From Umezawaea endophytica (GTDB taxonomy: Bacteria; Actinomycetota; Actinomycetes; Mycobacteriales; Pseudonocardiaceae), in contig NZ_JANYMP010000041.1 of assembly GCF_025061645.1 (NCBI RefSeq), positions 18,908 to 82,907 of the forward strand: a stretch of DNA of 64,000 bases. Direction: 5' to 3'. Position numbers and translations under genes: made by a program. How positions within the stretch are numbered: position 1 is the first letter of the stretch; each line of letters opens with the position of its first letter. The notes beneath the pieces were generated by a model. It was not told the origin of the DNA and ran no database searches. It saw only the letters and a list, made by a program, of their open reading frames with translations. Shown piece after piece: positions 16,164-27,513 of the stretch.

Positions 16164-17434
16164 GCCCCCGCGTCCTCGTCGTGGGCGCCGGGCCCGCCGG
16201 GCTCTACGCCGCCGCCACGCTGGCGGCGGCGGACGTGGGCGTCGACGTGGCGGACCGCCTGCCGACGCCGTACGGCCTGGTCAGGTACGGGGTCGCGCCG
16301 GACCACCCGAAGATCAAGTCGGTGACCCGCGTGCTCGCCAGGCCGTTCTCGGCGGAGTCGGTGCGCTTCCTGGGCAACGTGACGGTCGGCGTCGACCTGA
16401 CCGTGGCCGACATCCGCGGGCACTACGACGCGGTGGTCTACGCGACCGGCGCGGCGCGGGGCCTGCGGCCGGGGGTACCCGGCGACGACCTGCCCGGCAG
16501 CGCGCCTGCGGCGGACTTCGTCGCCTGGTACGGCGGCCACCCGGACGCCGTCAGCGCGGAGGAGCTGCTCGACGCGAGGCGGATCGCGGTGATCGGCGCG
16601 GGCAACGTCGCGCTCGACACCGCGCGGATGCTGCTCAAGGACGCCCGCGCCCTGGCCGACACCGAACTGCCGGACGCCGTGCTCGCGGCGTTGAGCCGCA
16701 GCCGGGTCACCGACGTGCACCTGATCGCCCGACGCGGTCCCGCGCGGGCGAAGTTCACCCCGGTCGAGCTGCGCGAGCTGGGAGAACTGGGCGTCGACGT
16801 GCTGGTGCGGCCCGACGACCTGGAACCGTCGGCGGACGAGGCGGGCGTCGTCGCCGGTGACCGCGCCGCCCGGACCAACGTCGAGATCCTCCGCGAGTGG
16901 GCGGGGCGTCCGGGAGGGGACGCGGCGCGACGGCTGCACCTGTGGTTCCGCACGCGGCTGGTCGAGGTGTGCGGGCGGGACCGGGTCGACGCCCTGCTGC
17001 TGGAACCGGGCGGGGAGAGGCTGCCGGTGGACGCCGTCCTGTACGCCATCGGCCACCGCGGCACACCGCTGCTGGGGCTGCCGTTCGACGAGGTCACCGG
17101 CACCGTCCCGCACGAGCGCGGCCGGGTGCTCGGCGTGCCGGGGGCGTACGTGGCCGGGTGGCTGAAACGCGGGGCGACCGGCGTGATCGGCACCAACAAG
17201 GCCGACGCGGGCGAGACCGTCGCCTCCCTGCTGGCCGACCTGCCCGGACTGCCCCGACCCGCCGAACCGGACCCGGCCGCGGTGACCGCGCTGCTCGAAC
17301 GGCGCGGCGTGCGTCCGGTGACCTGGGCGGGGTGGACGCGCCTCGACGCGCACGAGGCCGAACTGGGCAGGCGCCAGGGACGGGCACGGGCGAAAATCAC
17401 CGACCTGCCCGCCATGCTGGCCATCTGCGGCTGA
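16160..17434 (+). CDS. Ferredoxin-NADP+ reductase (adrenodoxin-reductase type)
   Basis: 424 residues. FAD site VVGAGPAGLYAAATL near the N-terminus, the family's YGLVRYGVAPDHPKIK stretch, NADP site VIGAGNVALDTARMLL near residue 145 and the C-terminal YVAGWLKRGATGVIGTNK segment seen in FprA/adrenodoxin reductases. Start GTG overlaps the ferredoxin stop. It reduces the adjacent ferredoxin from NADPH. As the last gene before the polyketide cluster it could feed oxygenases there, but nothing ties it to the cluster directly. Confidence 0.92.
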   Translation: MSPRVLVVGAGPAGLYAAATLAAADVGVDVADRLPTPYGLVRYGVAPDHPKIKSVTRVLARPFSAESVRFLGNVTVGVDLTVADIRGHYDAVVYATGAARGLRPGVPGDDLPGSAPAADFVAWYGGHPDAVSAEELLDARRIAVIGAGNVALDTARMLLKDARALADTELPDAVLAALSRSRVTDVHLIARRGPARAKFTPVELRELGELGVDVLVRPDDLEPSADEAGVVAGDRAARTNVEILREWAGRPGGDAARRLHLWFRTRLVEVCGRDRVDALLLEPGGERLPVDAVLYAIGHRGTPLLGLPFDEVTGTVPHERGRVLGVPGAYVAGWLKRGATGVIGTNKADAGETVASLLADLPGLPRPAEPDPAAVTALLERRGVRPVTWAGWTRLDAHEAELGRRQGRARAKITDLPAMLAICG

Positions 17435-17588
17435 TATCCGAGGCCGGAGTATGCGCCGGTGCGTGGAATTATTCCATTCTGCTTGAAGAGCGTCGGAAAA
17501 TAAACCACACTAATTTCGGGTAGCGGTGTATGTGCCAGGGGTGGGGCATCGCCGGAAGGCTGATTCAAGCCGATTATTGGGGGCTTTC

Positions 17589-19478
17589 ATGAAGGTTGGC
17601 GTGCTCGGTCCATTCGAAATAGTCGTGTCCGGTGTGGAGCTGACCCCTTCGGCACCGAAGCTTCGACAGCTCCTCGCATTGTTGTCCCTCCAGGCGAACC
17701 GCACGGTCAGCATGGAGCAGATCATCGAGGAGCTGTGGGAGGACCGGCCGCCGTCCACCGCGACCACGACCGTGCAGACCTACGCCTACCAACTCCGCAA
17801 GACGCTCCGACTGGTCGAACAACGGGACTCGGGACCGGTCGGGCTGCACACGTCACGGGGCGGCTACCTGCTGGAACTGCCGCCCGACGCGCTCGACGTC
17901 GACCGCTTCACCGTCGACGCGCAGCGGGGACGCGCCCACCTCGCGGCGGGGGACACCGTCGCCGCCGTGACGACCCTGCGGGAGGCGCTGCGGCTGTGGC
18001 GCGGCTCCGTGCTCTCGGACATCCGGCGCGGACCCGTCCTCCAGGCGGAGGCCGTGCTGCTGGAGGAACTCTGCCGCGGTGTCATGGAACTGCGGATCGA
18101 CCTGGAACTGGAACTCGGCCGCCACCACGAGCTGATCGGCGAGCTCACCGGTCTGGCGACCGCGAACCCGACGCACGAGGGCTTCCAGACCAAGCTGATG
18201 CTCGCGCTGTACCGGGCGGGCAGGCGCAGCGAGGCGTTGCAGGTCTACCAGCGGACGAGCGCGGTGCTGCGGAACGAACTCGGCCTCGAACCCTGCCTCG
18301 ACCTGCGCCAGGCGCACCAGGCGGTGCTCGCCGCGGACGACTCGTTCGACCCGGTCGCGACGACGGACGCGCCGCCGCCGAGCGCGGCCGGGTTCGCCCA
18401 GCCGCCCTGCCACCTCCCACCCGACGTGACGCTGCTGATCGGCCGCGACGCCCAGGTCGCGCGCACGTCGGAGGTGCTGACCTCGTCCGGGCGGTCGGCG
18501 CCGGCGGTGGTGGTCGCGTTCGGACCTCCCGGTGTCGGCAAGTCGGCGTTCGGCGTGCACACCGCGCACCGGGTGCGCGCCGAGTTCCCCGACGGGCAGC
18601 TCTACGCGCGGCTCGTCACGCCGTCCGGAGACCCCGTCGACCCGGCCGACGTCCTCGCGGACTTCCTGCGGGCGTGGGGGAGTCGCGCGTCCGCCGAGGA
18701 GGTCGAGACGGCGTCGCTCGACGAGCGCGTCCGGATGTTCCGGAGCTGGACCGCGGGCAGGCGCACGCTGATCGTCCTCGACGACGTGGTGTCCGACGAC
18801 CAGTTGCGCGCGCTGCTGCCGAGCGGCCCCGGCTGCGCGGTGCTGGTGACCAGCAGGCGAAGACTCGCCGACCCGGCGGTCACGCGGTCGATCGGCCTCA
18901 CCCCGCTCGACGTGGTCGACGTGCTGGAGCTGATGGTCAACGTGCTCGGCAGGCAACGGCTCGCGCAGGAGCCGAAGGCGGCGGTGCGGCTCGCGGAGTT
19001 CTCCGACGGTTTCCCGCAGGTGATCCGGGCCGCGCTGTGGCGGCTGGAGCTGCGGCCGTACTGGCCGATCCGGAAGCTGGTCGACCGCGCCACCAGGGAG
19101 TCGGCGTTCGTGATGAGGGCCGGTGTGCCCGAGCTGGATCTGCTGGCCAGCGTCGAGCGCACCTGCCGGACGATGTCGCCCGAGGCGTTCCTGGTCGTCC
19201 GGCGGGCCGCCGAGATCGACGGCGACATCACCGCCGCGCGCGTGGCCGGTGCCCTGCCGATCGGGGAGTTCGACGCCGAGGGGCTGCTCGACGAACTCGT
19301 CGAGGTCGGGCTGCTGGAGGTCGACGGACCGGAAGCCGGCCACCACCCGGACAACTTCCGCTACCGCTTCCGCCCGGTGCTCAGGAAGGCGGCGACGATG
19401 ATCGACGCGCCTCCCGGTTCCCCCGCGATCGGCCTGAGGCCCGTTCGGACACTGCGGGCGACAGGTGTTCCGGTGTGA
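17589..19478 (+). CDS. SARP-family regulator with NB-ARC-like ATPase domain
   Basis: 629 residues from ATG 17589. Domains: OmpR-like winged DNA-binding domain (residues 1-90: KVGVLGPFEIVVSGVELTP, EELWEDRPPSTATTTVQTYA), bacterial transcriptional activation domain (about 95-245, ending NELGLEPCLDLRQAH), then an AfsR-type ATPase with Walker A GPPGVGKS near residue 315 and TLIVLDDVV as Walker B. It lacks the long TPR region of full AfsR proteins. An in-frame upstream extension is rejected; it would also put a TTA codon in the gene. Most likely the pathway activator, acting at 11-bp-spaced repeats such as those before the ACP gene. Confidence 0.88.
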   Translation: MKVGVLGPFEIVVSGVELTPSAPKLRQLLALLSLQANRTVSMEQIIEELWEDRPPSTATTTVQTYAYQLRKTLRLVEQRDSGPVGLHTSRGGYLLELPPDALDVDRFTVDAQRGRAHLAAGDTVAAVTTLREALRLWRGSVLSDIRRGPVLQAEAVLLEELCRGVMELRIDLELELGRHHELIGELTGLATANPTHEGFQTKLMLALYRAGRRSEALQVYQRTSAVLRNELGLEPCLDLRQAHQAVLAADDSFDPVATTDAPPPSAAGFAQPPCHLPPDVTLLIGRDAQVARTSEVLTSSGRSAPAVVVAFGPPGVGKSAFGVHTAHRVRAEFPDGQLYARLVTPSGDPVDPADVLADFLRAWGSRASAEEVETASLDERVRMFRSWTAGRRTLIVLDDVVSDDQLRALLPSGPGCAVLVTSRRRLADPAVTRSIGLTPLDVVDVLELMVNVLGRQRLAQEPKAAVRLAEFSDGFPQVIRAALWRLELRPYWPIRKLVDRATRESAFVMRAGVPELDLLASVERTCRTMSPEAFLVVRRAAEIDGDITAARVAGALPIGEFDAEGLLDELVEVGLLEVDGPEAGHHPDNFRYRFRPVLRKAATMIDAPPGSPAIGLRPVRTLRATGVPV

Positions 19479-19526
19479 AGTCCTACCCCCGCCGCCACGA
19501 ACCCGATGTGAGAGAGAGGAACTGAT

Positions 19527-20345
19527 GTGATCACAGGCTGGCGCGAACGGGTCGAGGCGCGGGCGGACGGAGGTCACCTGCACTTCGGGCTGGACGACCC
19601 GCGATGTCGGGACACCCGGTTGGTCGGTGTCGAGCTCGCGGCGCTCGCCGAGATGGCGGAACGGGCGCCGGTGCCGGGGACGGACGTGATCACCGCGCCG
19701 CTCGCCGTGTGGCAGCAGCACCTGTGGCCCCGGTCGACGACGCCGCTCCTCCGGGTCACCGGGCAGGCGGGCGTGCCGCTGTCGATCCGGTGCCGTCTGC
19801 TGATGAGCGACGAGGACGGCCCGGTGGGGCCGGTGTGGCAGAACCCGGTGTGGAACAACATCGACCCGGAAGCGGTGTGGGACGGCGTCATCGAGCTGGT
19901 CGGCATCGCGGCGCGGCAGGTGGTCGGCGAGGGGGCGGGCCACCGGCTCACGTTCTCCTTGCAGCGCTTCGTCCCCGCGGTGGCCTCGCTGCTGGTGCGG
20001 GTGGCGGACAACGGACACCGGATCCACGTGCGCGCCTGCTGGGGACTGGCCGAGGCGCACGCCGACCGGCTCTACTTCGACCACTTCGTCCTGCGGGGCT
20101 CGTGGCTGGTCGTCGAACACTGCCGGATCGAGCGGAAGCACACCGCGACGGTGCCCGCCGACGGTGGCACGCACACCGTCGACGTGCCACCGGAACAGGT
20201 GTCGCGCCCGGTGCTCTCGGTCGCCGCCGTCCGGTCGCTCGCGGCGTGCAGCCGCGAGTGGACCGCCGGGCACGACGGCTGCGCGGAACTGGACGTGGTG
20301 CTGGTGGGCCAGGAGTTCACCCTGTTGAACTACCGCAGGCTCTAA
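19527..20345 (+). CDS. Degenerate PEP/pyruvate-binding-domain-like protein
   Basis: 272 residues, GTG start behind GAGAGAGAGGA. It is not an obvious enzyme, but its segment order parallels the N-terminal ATP-grasp domain of PEP synthase/PPDK proteins: VGVELAALAEMAERAPVPG near the start, HVRACWGLAEAHADRLYFDH where PPDKs have a WGLGE motif and PD-Y, then IERKHTATV, and a terminal ELDVVLVGQEFTLLNYRRL where the family has DIEWA...LLQARPI. The catalytic arginine-rich RSS motif and DIEWA acids are replaced, and there is no phosphohistidine domain. This is inference from pattern alignment by eye. A full-length relative lies in the same cluster at 25044-27482, suggesting a partner or scaffold. Confidence 0.5.
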   Translation: MITGWRERVEARADGGHLHFGLDDPRCRDTRLVGVELAALAEMAERAPVPGTDVITAPLAVWQQHLWPRSTTPLLRVTGQAGVPLSIRCRLLMSDEDGPVGPVWQNPVWNNIDPEAVWDGVIELVGIAARQVVGEGAGHRLTFSLQRFVPAVASLLVRVADNGHRIHVRACWGLAEAHADRLYFDHFVLRGSWLVVEHCRIERKHTATVPADGGTHTVDVPPEQVSRPVLSVAAVRSLAACSREWTAGHDGCAELDVVLVGQEFTLLNYRRL

Positions 20346-20362
20346 ACCTTCTTCAGCAGCGC

Positions 20363-20391
20363 TGGACACCTCCTGGACACCTCGATGACAC
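20363..20391 (+). promoter_or_regulatory. SARP-type direct repeats before the ACP gene
   Basis: Heptamers TGGACAC (20363), TGGACAC (20374) and ATGACAC (20385) recur at exactly 11-bp intervals, the spacing bound by SARP activators. The ACP ATG is 42 bases downstream, leaving room for a -10 element around 20400-20410. Confidence 0.75.
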
Positions 20392-20432
20392 CGTGGCGGT
20401 GGAGAGGATTCCGAGGAACGGAGCTACTGACG

Positions 20433-22860
<2,428 letters not shown>

Positions 22861-22868
<8 letters not shown>

Positions 22869-23295
22869 CGACCCGGCGGTGCTCGCGGCGCTGTCCCGCG
22901 TGGTGGGCGAGATGACGCGCGGCGTCGCCCATCCGCCGCGCCGCATCGACATCACGTTCGGCGCGGCGCGGATCGAGGTCGACTGGGGAGAGCGGCCGTC
23001 GGACGACCGCCCGGCGGTGCGGCCCGCCGCCGTCGAGGAGGACCAGGCGCCGAACACGCACCAGGTCTGCGCACCAGTCGTCGGCACGTTCTACGCGGCA
23101 CCGGAACCGGGCGCGGCCCCGTTCGTCGCGGTCGGCGACGTGGTCGAGGCCGGGCAGCAGGTGGCCATCGTCGAGGCGATGAAGCTGATGAACGCGGTCG
23201 AGGCGACGATGTCGGGCCGCGTGGTGCGGGTGCTGGCCTCGGACTGCCAGCCGGTGGAGTACGGGCAGCCGTTGCTGCTGCTGGAACCCGTCTAG
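22861..23295 (+). CDS. Biotin carboxyl carrier protein of acetyl-CoA carboxylase
   Basis: 144 residues. The biotinylation motif VEAMKLMN (K108) is in a C-terminal lipoyl-like domain preceded by a flexible stretch. A divergent N-terminal helical region lacks a recognisable function. It presents biotin to the biotin carboxylase at 31153 and the fused transferase upstream. ATG 22861 lies inside the end of accDA; an earlier in-frame ATG (22828) is possible. Followed by a terminator. Confidence 0.92.
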
Positions 23296-23324
23296 CGGCG
23301 CCCCTCCGGGTCGTGAGCGGCTGG

Positions 23325-23343
23325 GGGAGGCCGGGGGCCTCCC
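23325..23343. terminator. Hairpin terminator between convergent genes
   Basis: GGGAGGCC and GGCCTCCC arms with a 3-base loop, between the BCCP stop (23295) and the stop of the leftward small SARP (23358). Confidence 0.6.
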
Positions 23344-23357
23344 TTCGCCCCCGACCT

Positions 23358-23882
23358 TCAGTTCGCGAACGGCGCCGGACCGACCGCCGCCGCGGTCAGC
23401 GCTTCGACCGTGTGCACGTCGGCCTCGACGGCTTCGACGAGCGGGCCCAGCACCGGGCCGTGCGGCACGTCGGACAACGTCGCGCCCGACCGCAGCCGCA
23501 ACGCCTGCCGCAGGGTCGCGGAACCGTCTCGGACCCGGCCCTCCTCGAGCGCGTGGCGGCCGCTGGACGCCAGCAACTCGAATTCGGTGATGTCGAGTTC
23601 GTGCCATTTCGCGTGCGCCGCGTAACCGTTCGGTTCGACGGTGAAGAGCGTGTGCGCGCGATTGAACAACTTGCCCAGTTGGTAGACGTACGTCCGCACG
23701 GCGGTCCTGCTGTTCACGGGCCGATCGTGAGGCCAGAGTTCCTCGTCGATCAGCTCCGGGGAAACGACATGATCATTGTGGAGCAATAACAGCGCAAGTA
23801 CGCTGCGTAATCTCGGTGCCGCCGGGGTGACCGTGCACTCACCGTCGGTCACCCGCAGCGGTCCAAGTAGATAAAATTTCAC
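23358..23882 (-). CDS. Small SARP-type regulator with two TTA codons
   Basis: 174 residues from GTG 23882: an OmpR-like winged helix (VKFYLLGPLRVTDGECTVTP, ELIDEELWPHDRPVNSRTAV) and only the first part of a BTAD domain, which ends after ADVHTVEALT. SARPs normally have a BTAD of about 150 residues, so it is short or truncated. TTA leucine codons occur at 23808-23810 and 23787-23789 (read on the minus strand), so translation should need the bldA tRNA, tying the cluster to development. The frame is open further upstream, but that part covers a terminator hairpin. Confidence 0.75.
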   Translation of the reverse strand: MKFYLLGPLRVTDGECTVTPAAPRLRSVLALLLLHNDHVVSPELIDEELWPHDRPVNSRTAVRTYVYQLGKLFNRAHTLFTVEPNGYAAHAKWHELDITEFELLASSGRHALEEGRVRDGSATLRQALRLRSGATLSDVPHGPVLGPLVEAVEADVHTVEALTAAAVGPAPFAN

Positions 23883-23969
23883 TATGACCCCCAGTTGAAC
23901 CTGCTTTGAACAACGGAGGGATGATATATGAACATTTGTGTGTGGTGCGTGACATCCAGGTACGAAGTG

Positions 23970-24005
23970 AATTACCCCCGGATGGTTTGCCATCCGGGGG
24001 TAATT
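23970..24005 (-). terminator. Strong terminator hairpin of the KS operon
   Basis: Perfect 16-bp arms (AATTACCCCCGGATGG and its complement) around a TTTG loop, 15 bases past the O-methyltransferase stop. It ends the leftward cupin-KS operon and insulates the small SARP gene. Confidence 0.9.
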
Positions 24006-24020
24006 GAAGAACTTTCGTGA

Positions 24021-25040
24021 TCAGTGCCGCTTGTAGCCCGACACCAGCGTGTCCGAGGCGGTCAGCGGCTGGGCCCGCACGTCGGTGAACCCGGCGGTGC
24101 GCAGCCACGACTCGCAGGTCTCCACGGGGTACTCGGCGCCGCCCTCGGTGAGGAGCTGCATGTTGAGGCTGAGCAGCCGGTTGCGCCGCGTGGACGGGCG
24201 GGAGTCGTCGATCATGGCGTCGTAGATGAACAGCGCGCCACCCAGGGGCAACGCCTCGTACGCCCGCGCGATGAGCCGCTGGTTGTGCTCGGCGTCCCAG
24301 TCGTGCAGCACGTGGCCGCAGACGAAGGCGTCCGGGCTCGGCAGTTCGTCGGCGAAGAAGTCCGCCGCGTGGAAGCGCACCTTGCCGGTCAGCTTCAACC
24401 GGTCCATGTGCTCGTCGAACAGCGGCTCGATCGGCGGCAGGTCGAGGCAGCCCGCGTCCAGGTGCGGGTGGGCCTTGGCGACCTCGGCGACGAGGTTGCC
24501 GCGCGCGCCGCCGAGGTCGACGACCGACGTGAACCGCGTCCAGTCGACCGCGTGGGCCAGTGCGGGGCCGATGGCCGCGCTGGCGCCGTCCATCGCCGCC
24601 ATGAACCGCTTGAGCACTTCCCTGTTCTGGTAGAACGCCTCGAAGTTCGCCGCGCGGTCGTTCTGCATGCGGCCCGTGCGCACCAGGTCGGAGAGCTTGC
24701 CCCAGCCCGCGTACTGCCAGTTCAGCATCGTGAGGAAACCACCGAGGTACGTCGGTTTCGCGCGGTCGAGATAAATGTCGGCCTCGGCGTTGTTGCGGTA
24801 GCGGTCGCCCTGCTTGATCAGCAATCCCAGCGTGCACAGCGCGCCGAGGAAGTCGTCGAGCGCCCTGGGGTGCACGCCGAGTCGATCGCGGATCTCGTCC
24901 GCGGTGAGCGGTTCACCCGCCAGAGTGGAGAACAGATCGATTTCCACCGCGCTCAGCAGCACTTTCGCGCCCCAGAACGCGGTGCCTAGTTCCAGGATGG
25001 CGGCGGGATTGGGGCGCGACTCCTCACGCGGATTGTTCAT
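24021..25040 (-). CDS. SAM-dependent O-methyltransferase
   Basis: 339 residues of the plant-type O-methyltransferase family used in polyketide tailoring (TcmN C-terminal/DnrK-like): an N-terminal dimerisation helix bundle with the winged-helix part (AVEIDLFSTLAGEPLTADEI), SAM motif SVVDLGGARGNLVAEV near residue 170, and FVCGHVLHDWDAEHNQ carrying the family's catalytic histidine region. It methylates a phenol of the polyketide. Last gene of the leftward operon, 3 bases after the phosphotransferase gene's stop, and followed by a strong terminator. Confidence 0.88.
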   Translation of the reverse strand: MNNPREESRPNPAAILELGTAFWGAKVLLSAVEIDLFSTLAGEPLTADEIRDRLGVHPRALDDFLGALCTLGLLIKQGDRYRNNAEADIYLDRAKPTYLGGFLTMLNWQYAGWGKLSDLVRTGRMQNDRAANFEAFYQNREVLKRFMAAMDGASAAIGPALAHAVDWTRFTSVVDLGGARGNLVAEVAKAHPHLDAGCLDLPPIEPLFDEHMDRLKLTGKVRFHAADFFADELPSPDAFVCGHVLHDWDAEHNQRLIARAYEALPLGGALFIYDAMIDDSRPSTRRNRLLSLNMQLLTEGGAEYPVETCESWLRTAGFTDVRAQPLTASDTLVSGYKRH

Positions 25041-25043
25041 GTC

Positions 25044-27482
25044 TCACTGCTCCTTCGCGGCAGTTGGTGAATCGATGATTTCCACGACTCCTCGCGAGCC
25101 GTCGACGGTGACGAGCTGACCGCTGCGCAGCCGCCGGGTGCCGTCCCCGGTGGCCAGCACGGCCGGGACGCGGTACTCGCGGGCGATGATCGCCGGGTGG
25201 GACAGCAGTCCACCGTGGTCGGTGACGAGCGCGCCCACGTTGGGGAACAGCACCGACCACTCGGCCGTCGTCTGCGGGCAGACGAGGACGTCACCCGGAC
25301 GCAGCTCACCCCAGTCGGTCTCGTCGAGGATGACTCGTGCCGGGCCCGTGTAGGTGCCCTTGGACGCGGCGATCCCGCTGATCACCGCGTCGTCGTCGGA
25401 GCCGTTGACGGAGGTGGCCAGGTTGCCCGCCGCCTCCCGCCACACCCACATGCCCGCCGCGACCACCTCGCGCACGTCCGGCGGCAGCATCCCCAGCCAC
25501 TCGCCGGGCGGCCGGGAGGGCTGGGCCGGTCGCCCGTAGCTCTGCGGGCCGGGGTTCGCCTGCGCCAGCGCGAGTTCGGCGGCGCGGCGGCTCACCAGCC
25601 CGTCGACCCCGATCCCGTCGCGCAGCGCGGACAGGGCCTTGGGGAGTTCGAGCATGAACACGTCCTGCGCGTCGCGGAGCTGCCCGCGTTCGGCGAGCCT
25701 GCGGCCGAGGTCGAGCACACCCCGCCGGATCAGCGCGAAACCGGTCTGGGAGAGCAGGATGCTGTCGTCCCGCAGGGGATAGGCGGTCTGGGCGTTCTCC
25801 AACACCCGGTCGAACCGCTTGAGGTCCTCCGGCCGGTCCGCTAGTGCCGCGGTCGCCTCCGCGACCGCTGCCTCGCGGGTCGCGGTCAGCTCGTCCGCGT
25901 CGCGCGAGGGGTCGAAACCCCTGCCGAGCTGCCCGCGCACGAGGGAGATCACGAGTGCGGGGTTCTCGGCCATCGTCGGAGCGGTGATGTCCATGCCGAC
26001 CGTCCGGAAGCCGTACTCGCGCAGGTAACCGCGCAGCGCGGCGCCGAACTCCGGATCGGCCTCGGCGCACGCCTCGGCGTCACCGCCGGTCTGGAGCAGC
26101 TTCCGGACCCCCGTGTCGCGCTCCGCGAGCCGGACGAGTTCGCCGAGCGCGTGGGACGGCGCCGTCGTGCTGCCGGGCAGCCCGGTGAGCAGCGCCATGG
26201 TCCGCGCCGCCTCCCAGCCGAGCAGTTCCTGGCAGGCGAGGCCGAGCTGGCCGAGCAGCAGCATGCCCGCGCCACCGAGTCGGAAGTGGACCTCCGTCGC
26301 CTTGGCGGACAGGCTCAGCAGGTGGCCGAGCTGTGCTTCGAGTTCGTCGTCGGTCAGTGCGGCCGGATCGCTCGCGCGTTCGGCGGCCAGCTCGTCGGAC
26401 AGCGTCGGCCGCCACTTCTCGTGCCACTGACGGCAGGACGTCGCGGGCTCGTCGGCACGCACGCCCGCCATGATCGTGGCCAGCTTCGCCGCGATCCGCT
26501 CCATGCCCTCGGCCATGACGAACGTCGAGTAGAGCCAGCCGCCGATCTCGCGGAACTCCAGCTTCTCGCCGAGGCTGTAGGTGAGCAGGTGATCGATGGC
26601 GTCGGTCTGGCAGCGGAACACCGTGGACCGCCCCATGGGGGACAGCGGTTTGGTCGCGTAGTTCGACCGCTGCCAGAAACCGGGCGGCACCTCGGGCCGC
26701 GGCTCGGGCAGCGCGGTGATCGGCCGCGCCTGCAACAGCCACAGCGTCCCGTCGGCGATGGCCCACTCGATGTCCTGCGGCGAACCGAAGCGCACCTCGA
26801 TCCCCTTGGCCAGCTCGGCGACGAGCGCCGCCTGCTCCGCGGTGATCGCCCGCTCCGCGCCGGACGCGAGCGAGGCGACCCCGTCGCGCACCGCCCATTC
26901 GTCCGGAGTGGACAGTCCGGACACCAGCCGGTCGCCCAGCCCGCGCACGGCACTCACCAGGACCTCGTTCCGGTCGCCGGTCACCGGGTTCGCGCTGAAC
27001 GCGACCCCCGCGGCCTCGGCGGGCACCATGTGCTGGATCAGCACGCCGATCCGGCGGCCCGCGCCGAGCGCGCGCGTGCCCTGGTAGGTCGCGACGCGGT
27101 CGGAGAACGCCGACGCCCAGCAGGTGCGCACCGCCGCGATCAGGTCGCCCGTCCCCGTCACGTCCAGCACCGTTTCGTACTGCCCCGCGTAGGAAACGCC
27201 GGGCAGGTCCTCCTCGACGGCCGAGGAGCGGACGGCGACCGCCGTGCCGCCGAGCCGGTGCGCCAGTGCGTCCAGCTCCGCGATCAGGTCACCGGGCAGT
27301 TCGAGCCCGTCCGTCCGGCCGGACGCGAGCAGCCGGTCCAGCACCTCGGCGGGCAGGACGTACCCCTCCGGCACCGGCAGCCCCGCCGCCCGCAGTTCGC
27401 CGAGCACCGCGGACTTCCGGCCGACGGCGCCGACGTCGGCGAGGCCGATGGTGTCGAGCGGGCGCAGCAGCGTCGAGGTCAT
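25044..27482 (-). CDS. PEP-utilising phosphotransferase-like enzyme (rifampin-phosphotransferase architecture)
   Basis: 812 residues in three parts. The N-terminal ATP-grasp domain (1-330) has VRSSAVEEDLPGVSYAGQY, GVAFSANPVTGDRN and QDIEWAIADGTLWLLQARPI. The middle domain (about 330-700) has no recognised motif. The C-terminal swivelling domain (700-812) has TDHGGLLSHPAIIARE with the presumed phosphorylated H762. This order is that of rifampin phosphotransferase, which splits ATP to phosphorylate an antibiotic, and of PEP synthase. In a PKS operon it could phosphorylate an intermediate, act in self-protection, or couple ATP cleavage to another reaction; the sequence does not decide. Confidence 0.82.
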   Translation of the reverse strand: MTSTLLRPLDTIGLADVGAVGRKSAVLGELRAAGLPVPEGYVLPAEVLDRLLASGRTDGLELPGDLIAELDALAHRLGGTAVAVRSSAVEEDLPGVSYAGQYETVLDVTGTGDLIAAVRTCWASAFSDRVATYQGTRALGAGRRIGVLIQHMVPAEAAGVAFSANPVTGDRNEVLVSAVRGLGDRLVSGLSTPDEWAVRDGVASLASGAERAITAEQAALVAELAKGIEVRFGSPQDIEWAIADGTLWLLQARPITALPEPRPEVPPGFWQRSNYATKPLSPMGRSTVFRCQTDAIDHLLTYSLGEKLEFREIGGWLYSTFVMAEGMERIAAKLATIMAGVRADEPATSCRQWHEKWRPTLSDELAAERASDPAALTDDELEAQLGHLLSLSAKATEVHFRLGGAGMLLLGQLGLACQELLGWEAARTMALLTGLPGSTTAPSHALGELVRLAERDTGVRKLLQTGGDAEACAEADPEFGAALRGYLREYGFRTVGMDITAPTMAENPALVISLVRGQLGRGFDPSRDADELTATREAAVAEATAALADRPEDLKRFDRVLENAQTAYPLRDDSILLSQTGFALIRRGVLDLGRRLAERGQLRDAQDVFMLELPKALSALRDGIGVDGLVSRRAAELALAQANPGPQSYGRPAQPSRPPGEWLGMLPPDVREVVAAGMWVWREAAGNLATSVNGSDDDAVISGIAASKGTYTGPARVILDETDWGELRPGDVLVCPQTTAEWSVLFPNVGALVTDHGGLLSHPAIIAREYRVPAVLATGDGTRRLRSGQLVTVDGSRGVVEIIDSPTAAKEQ

Positions 27483-27513
27483 TTTCTGGCTCCAATCGAA
27501 GAGGTCGGCCCGG

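Noticed and set aside
15915..17434. Ferredoxin and reductase as members of the PKS cluster
   Set aside because: They are adjacent and could supply electrons, but no P450 or other ferredoxin-dependent oxygenase is in the cluster and a separate promoter region precedes the SARP gene.
23883..23993. Upstream start for the small SARP
   Set aside because: It would include a terminator hairpin and add residues unlike a SARP N-terminus, which normally begins near the VKFYLLGPL strand.
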